From positions 1 through 5,861 of the forward strand of contig JAFSBS010000122.1 in the NCBI GenBank assembly GCA_017437165.1: 5,861 bases of DNA, in the 5' to 3' direction. This stretch comes from Clostridia bacterium. GTDB taxonomy: Bacteria > Bacillota > Clostridia > Oscillospirales > Acutalibacteraceae. Under the pieces are notes generated by a model. The model was given only the letters and a program-made list of their open reading frames with translations. It was not told the origin of the DNA and did no database searches. Position numbers and translations under genes: made by a program. This document shows, in pieces, positions 5,418 through 5,861 of this stretch; position 1 is the stretch's first letter; every line of letters begins with the position of its first letter.

Positions 5418-5861
5418 ATGCCACTTATTCCTTATGTTGTAGAACAAACAAATCGTGGAGAGCGCTCTTACGATATTTACTCAAGACTTTTAAATGACAG
5501 AATCATTGTTCTTTCAGACGAAGTTAATGACGCAACAGCTTCAGTTGTTGTTGCTCAACTTCTTTTCCTTGAAGCACAGGACCCTGAAAAAGATATCAGT
5601 TTTTATATCAATAGTCCGGGTGGTAGTGTTTCTGCAGGTCTCGCTATTTACGATACTATGCAATATATAAAATGTGATGTTTCAACTATCTGTATGGGTA
5701 TGGCAGCATCTATGGGTGCTTTTTTACTTTCATCAGGTGCAAAAGGTAAACGTTACATTCTTCCTAATGCTGAAGTTATGATTCACCAACCATCAGGTGG
5801 TGCGCAAGGTCAGGCAACAGAAATCCTTATTGCGGCTGATCACATTCAGAGAACAAAGCAA
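5418..5861 (+). CDS. clpP: ATP-dependent Clp protease proteolytic subunit, 5' part (cut by window end)
   Basis: The first 148 codons of a ClpP serine protease are present and the frame stays open to the window edge. ClpP forms a double seven-membered ring in the cytosol and degrades proteins unfolded by partner ATPases such as ClpX or ClpC. The N-terminus [11 protein letters not shown] and the [13 protein letters not shown] segment (13-25) are typical. [17 protein letters not shown] at 66-82 is the conserved glycine-rich segment. The nucleophile is Ser98 in GMAASMGAF, and the catalytic histidine is His123 in MIHQP. The aspartate of the triad should lie in the missing part; the family is about 195 residues, so roughly 45 residues are absent. 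A strong Shine-Dalgarno AGGAGGA at 5404-5410 precedes ATG 5418 by 7 nt. The position after tig is the common bacterial order, and clpX may follow. Nothing suggests a pseudogene; the truncation is the window edge. Confidence 0.97.
   Translation, partial: MPLIPYVVEQTNRGERSYDIYSRLLNDRIIVLSDEVNDATASVVVAQLLFLEAQDPEKDISFYINSPGGSVSAGLAIYDTMQYIKCDVSTICMGMAASMGAFLLSSGAKGKRYILPNAEVMIHQPSGGAQGQATEILIAADHIQRTKQ

Overview
The window reads as an ordinary chromosomal housekeeping stretch from a low-GC Gram-positive bacterium, most likely an anaerobic member of the Clostridia (Oscillospirales/Ruminococcus-like). This is inferred from the strong A+T bias, purine-rich Shine-Dalgarno sequences (AGGAGG type), the Firmicutes-style D,D-carboxypeptidase, the sequence character of the trigger factor and the order tig then clpP. 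All genes lie on the + strand and use the standard code. I see no mobile genes, CRISPR array, tRNA or rRNA.

Layout: (1) 81-1316, a secreted D-alanyl-D-alanine carboxypeptidase (dacF-like) that trims peptidoglycan. (2) A 91-nt gap with a good sigma-A-type promoter inside an inverted repeat. (3) 1408-2904, threonine synthase (thrC), followed after 2 nt by (4) 2907-3599, a calcineurin-like metallophosphoesterase, so these two probably form one operon. (5) A 141-nt A/T-rich gap with a strong extended -10 promoter and a small leader hairpin. (6) 3741-5198, trigger factor (tig), with an unusual Lys/Ala/Pro/Glu repeat tail of about 60 residues. (7) A 219-nt gap holding a long imperfect hairpin (about 96 nt, starting at the tig stop codon), a GC-rich intrinsic terminator and a candidate clpP promoter. 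(8) 5418 to the window end, the first 148 codons of clpP, cut by the window edge.

Functionally, tig and clpP are the usual protein-folding and protein-turnover pair: trigger factor receives nascent chains at the ribosome exit tunnel, and ClpP degrades proteins fed to it by Clp ATPases. In many bacteria clpX follows clpP, but it would lie outside this window. The terminator and promoter between tig and clpP suggest separate transcripts here. The dacF-like gene and the thrC-phosphoesterase pair have no obvious functional tie to them.

No clearly new multi-gene system is visible. The observation most worth following is the long hairpin at 5198-5293. It pairs in register over 24 positions with four mismatches, has no protein-coding explanation, and could be a structured 3'UTR, a small RNA or a MITE-like repeat.
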